A stretch of 8,398 bases of DNA from DATCYX01 sp037444705 (lineage in GTDB: Bacteria; Chloroflexota; Anaerolineae; Anaerolineales; UBA4823), in the NCBI GenBank assembly GCA_037444705.1, contig JBBILY010000139.1, positions 1-8,398 of the forward strand, written 5' to 3'. Positions 6,251 to 8,398 of this stretch are shown here, piece by piece. Under the pieces are notes generated by a model. The model was given only the letters and a program-made list of their open reading frames with translations, was not told the DNA's origin and made no database searches. Each line of letters opens with the position of its first letter. Position 1 is the stretch's first letter. The position numbers were made by a program, and so were the translations under genes.

Positions 6251-6806
6251 AAGTAAACCAAGCAGATTTTCTCAGACCGCGCTCTGTGCCATCTTTGCGA
6301 GCAATGAGGCGCAAATGGGATGAGAGGAGATGCACATCCTCGGGAAGCAACCCAGGGCCGCTTTCCCCAGGGTTTTTGAAAAAGGCATAGAGCAGGAATG
6401 TACCCCTGGGAGCCAACAAGCCGGGGAGATTGCTGGCATAGGTGACTTTGTCCTCCTGGGATAGGGAGTGAAAGCAGCCGATATCCAGCACTAAATCAAA
6501 GCGGCCGGAAATGCCCTTCAGGCGGGTAACATCAGCCACCCGCAGGTCAACCGAGACCTCTGCCTGGCGCGCCTTTTTTCGGGCCATGGCGATAGCTTTG
6601 GGGGCAAAGTCAACCCCGGTTACTTGCCAACCATGCTTGGCTAGGGTGATAACATTTGTGCCGCTGCCGCAACCCAGGTCGAGGGCTCGACCGGGAGGAT
6701 GGGCCGCGATGAACTCCAATAATTCTGGAGGGGATATACCTGTGTCCCAGGGAGGCTGCTGATAGTACGATAATTGAAAGAATAGCCTGCGCAAAGCCCT
6801 TCGCAT
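6225..6806 (-). CDS. Class I SAM-dependent methyltransferase
   Basis: A 193-residue cytosolic methyltransferase of the small Rossmann-fold type. PPWDTGISPPEL (18-29) resembles the lead-in seen in the TehB/thiopurine-methyltransferase-like group. Motif I is ALDLGCGSGTN (41-51), Asp66 in VTGVDFAP ends strand 2 and should hold the SAM ribose, DLRVADVTRL is motif III-like, and FDLVLDIGCFHSL carries the motif IV region. ATG 6806 is the first possible start, since an in-frame TAA lies 15 bases upstream. There is no good Shine-Dalgarno. A TAAAAT box (6821-6816) only 10 nt before the ATG hints at a nearly leaderless message, though the -35 is weak. It is the first gene of a pair with the metalloenzyme. 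The methyl acceptor is unknown. Confidence 0.9.
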   Translation of the reverse strand: MRRALRRLFFQLSYYQQPPWDTGISPPELLEFIAAHPPGRALDLGCGSGTNVITLAKHGWQVTGVDFAPKAIAMARKKARQAEVSVDLRVADVTRLKGISGRFDLVLDIGCFHSLSQEDKVTYASNLPGLLAPRGTFLLYAFFKNPGESGPGLLPEDVHLLSSHLRLIARKDGTERGLRKSAWFTYEAAVSIS

Positions 6807-6884
6807 GATAAGAGGATTTTAACCGATATTCCTGGTCTGAATAAGGGTGTTTGTGGCAGCGAAAATGCTTCGCCCAGGAGAGGT

Positions 6885-6908
6885 ATGAACACTAAGGAGG
6901 TGAATTAG
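6885..6908 (+). other. Seven-codon mini-ORF containing an orphan full Shine-Dalgarno
   Basis: An ATG with AGGAG 4 nt upstream opens a frame reading MNTKEVN and then TAG. Inside it, 6895-6903 reads AGGAGGTGA, complementary to the 16S 3' tail, yet no ATG, GTG or TTG follows at 5-9 nt that opens a frame of useful length. It precedes the mapped EF-G2 promoter, so it is not in that leader. It may be the remnant of a lost gene start, a tiny leader peptide, or chance. Confidence 0.2.
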
Positions 6909-6973
6909 GCTGGGGTTAGTTTCCAATGCTCCGCTGGCAAAAGCCCATTACAAAATGGTGGGATAAATTCGCT

Positions 6974-7002
6974 TTGACAAGCGCGGCGATATACCTTAGA
7001 AT
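6974..7002 (+). promoter_or_regulatory. Near-consensus sigma-70 promoter of the EF-G2 gene
   Basis: TTGACA (6974-6979, perfect) and TAGAAT (6997-7002, five of six) are separated by exactly 17 bp. Transcription should start near 7009, giving a leader of about 35 nt to ATG 7044. It is the strongest promoter in the window. A small hairpin (CCATT/AATGG, 6945-6958) sits just upstream of the -35 and could be a binding site, but this is weak. Confidence 0.8.
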
Positions 7003-7043
7003 CAAAGGCTGTCTGATTTTATACGCTGAGGAAAGGTCATCCC

Positions 7044-8398
7044 ATGAAAGAATATGCTACCGAGTTTATCCGCAACATTGCGCTGGCTTCGCACAGCGGT
7101 TCAGGGAAAACCATGCTGGCGGAGGCATTTTTACATTTTACAGGGGCAACCACACGCCTTGGGCGCGTGGAAGATGGCACCACTGTGTCTGACTTTGAGG
7201 AAGAAGAGCAGCGGCGTAAACTATCTCTCTCCACAGCGATTATTCCAGTTGAATACAAAGAACATAAGATTAACATTTTGGATACCCCTGGTTACACCGA
7301 TTTTATCGGTGAGGTGATCTCTGCCCTGCGGGTAGCGGATGGGGCGTTGATTGTCGTGGACTCTGTGGCGGGGGCCGAAGTGGGCACTGAAATGGCCTGG
7401 CAGTATTGCGAACGATTTAAATTGCCGCGGTTTGTCGTGATCAATAAGATGAACCGCGACAACGCTAATTTTCGCAAAGCCTTAGACTCAATTCAAACCA
7501 TCTCTGATATGCGCCTGATACCCCTACAATTACCCCTGGGAGAGAAACAGGACTTTAAAGGGGTAATTGACTTACTGAGCATGAAAGCCTACGTGGGAGA
7601 TGGCAGACAAGCCGAGCCCATTCCTGCTGAATACTTGAAAGAAGCCGAAGCGGCGCGGATGGAGTTAATCGAGGTCGCGGCTGAAGGGGAAGATGAGTTA
7701 TTAGAGAAATATCTGGAAGGCCAGGAATTGAGCGCTGAAGAGATATTGCGCGGCCTGAAGAATGGCGTGCGTTCCCTAAGTTTTGCGCCGGTTTTCGTGG
7801 CGGCCGGCGCGGCGGAAATTGGCCTCGCGCCTCTGCTGGAGGCTATCATTAATTTGATGCCTTCACCTAAAGAGATCCCCCCCGTTATCGCTAAGGGCAA
7901 AGATGGCGATGAAGAACTCAGCGCTGTGGATAATGGCCCGCTCGCGGCTTACGTTTGGAAAACCACAGCCGATCCCTTTGTGGGAAAAATCACTTACTTT
8001 CGCATCTATTCCGGGATGCTGACCTCCGACTCGAGAGTTTGGAACGAAACCAAAGGTGTGGAAGAACGTCTGGGCACTTTACATTTGCTGCGCGGCAAGG
8101 AACAAATCCCAGTTAAAGTTGTGCACGCCGGGGATATTGCGACCGTGCCCAAGTTGACCGCCACCGCCACAGGCGATACGCTGACAGACCGGACGCATCC
8201 CCTGGTATTGCCTGTGCCGGAATATCCTCATGCTTTGTATCAGGTGGCGGTTTTCCCCAAGACCCAAGCCGATTCGGCCAAGATCAGCCCTACCCTGACG
8301 CGTTTATGTGAAGAGGATATGACCCTCTCCTGGCGGCAGGAGCCCAGCACCAATCAGACGATCTTGCAGGGCATGGGCGATCAGCATATTGACGTGGC
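7044..8398 (+). CDS. EF-G2-type translational GTPase (elongation factor G paralogue), 3' truncated by the window end
   Basis: The first 451 codons of a protein expected to be near 690 residues; the window ends in domain III (GMGDQHIDV). The start is ATG 7044 with GAGGAAAGG upstream. The G domain shows a P-loop SHSGSGKT (16-23), a switch I region with DGTTVSDFEEEEQRRKLSLS (44-63), G3 DTPGYTDF (80-87) and G4 NKMN (134-137), followed by domain II from about residue 300. Tyr84 replaces the catalytic His of canonical EF-G, as I recall for the FusA2/EF-G-2 branch of Thermus and mycobacteria, so this is a paralogue rather than the housekeeping EF-G. G4 has Asn137 where NKxD proteins have the guanine-reading Asp, and the first P-loop residue is Ser instead of Gly/Ala. 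A possible role is an accessory or stress translocase or ribosome-binding factor. The family is certain; function is inferred. Confidence 0.92.
   Translation, partial: MKEYATEFIRNIALASHSGSGKTMLAEAFLHFTGATTRLGRVEDGTTVSDFEEEEQRRKLSLSTAIIPVEYKEHKINILDTPGYTDFIGEVISALRVADGALIVVDSVAGAEVGTEMAWQYCERFKLPRFVVINKMNRDNANFRKALDSIQTISDMRLIPLQLPLGEKQDFKGVIDLLSMKAYVGDGRQAEPIPAEYLKEAEAARMELIEVAAEGEDELLEKYLEGQELSAEEILRGLKNGVRSLSFAPVFVAAGAAEIGLAPLLEAIINLMPSPKEIPPVIAKGKDGDEELSAVDNGPLAAYVWKTTADPFVGKITYFRIYSGMLTSDSRVWNETKGVEERLGTLHLLRGKEQIPVKVVHAGDIATVPKLTATATGDTLTDRTHPLVLPVPEYPHALYQVAVFPKTQADSAKISPTLTRLCEEDMTLSWRQEPSTNQTILQGMGDQHIDV

Noticed and set aside
6859..6873. Hairpin GCGAA/TTCGC as a terminator
   Set aside because: It has a five-base stem with a five-base loop and no T-tract on either strand. 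It is too weak to call.
6904..6966. Possible short gene after the orphan Shine-Dalgarno using ATT or CTG as start
   Set aside because: It needs a very rare start codon, gives only about 20 residues, and shows no composition typical of a peptide gene.
6926..7192. Plus-strand frame from ATG 6926 running into the EF-G2 gene
   Set aside because: It has no ribosome site, covers the sigma-70 promoter, and overlaps the start of the EF-G2 G domain in the wrong frame.

Overview
The window reads as ordinary chromosomal DNA from an environmental, uncultured-type bacterium. It is a contig with one 24-base N gap and a GC content that looks to be in the mid-50s. The gene set (EF-G2-type GTPase, DegV protein, GAF-rich HD-GYP sensor, multiheme c-type cytochrome, XRE-cupin regulator) would fit an anaerobic Chloroflexota (Anaerolineae-like) genome. 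That assignment is an inference from gene style, not a proof.

Layout. (a) 1-1188, minus strand: a membrane-anchored multiheme cytochrome c, interrupted by the gap, with eight visible CxxCH sites and probably a ninth in the gap. It overlaps by 8 nt the start of a second gene that leaves the window after 24 codons. Together they look like a quinone-linked electron-transfer module. (b) 1189-1447: a divergent intergenic region with a TATAAT box facing each way; the cytochrome-side box is embedded in a perfect 6-1-6 palindrome. (c) 1448-2074, plus: an XRE HTH-cupin regulator, the obvious candidate to act on that region. (d) 2089-2958, minus: a DegV/FakB-type fatty-acid-binding protein, convergent with the regulator. 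(e) 2959-3150: a second divergent intergenic region. (f) 3151-5229, plus: a cytosolic three-GAF sensor with a C-terminal HD-GYP domain that has lost most of its metal ligands but keeps the GYP loop. (g) 5243-6806, minus: a two-gene operon, a SAM methyltransferase followed by an alkaline-phosphatase-superfamily metalloenzyme, overlapping by 26 nt. A run of G-tracts lies on the opposite strand of the second gene's 3' part. (h) 6807-7043: an intergenic region with an orphan full-length Shine-Dalgarno sequence, a 7-codon mini-ORF and a near-consensus sigma-70 promoter. (i) 7044-8398 and beyond, plus: the first 451 codons of an EF-G2-type translational GTPase whose G4 motif reads NKMN rather than NKxD.

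The genes do not form one pathway. There is a redox module with its likely regulator, a lipid-binding protein, a signalling protein, a small methyltransferase/phosphatase operon and a translation-factor paralogue. I found no mobile elements, CRISPR arrays, tRNA or rRNA genes. No wholly new system is evident. The items most worth following are the NKMN translational GTPase, the degenerate HD-GYP domain and the heme site predicted inside the gap.
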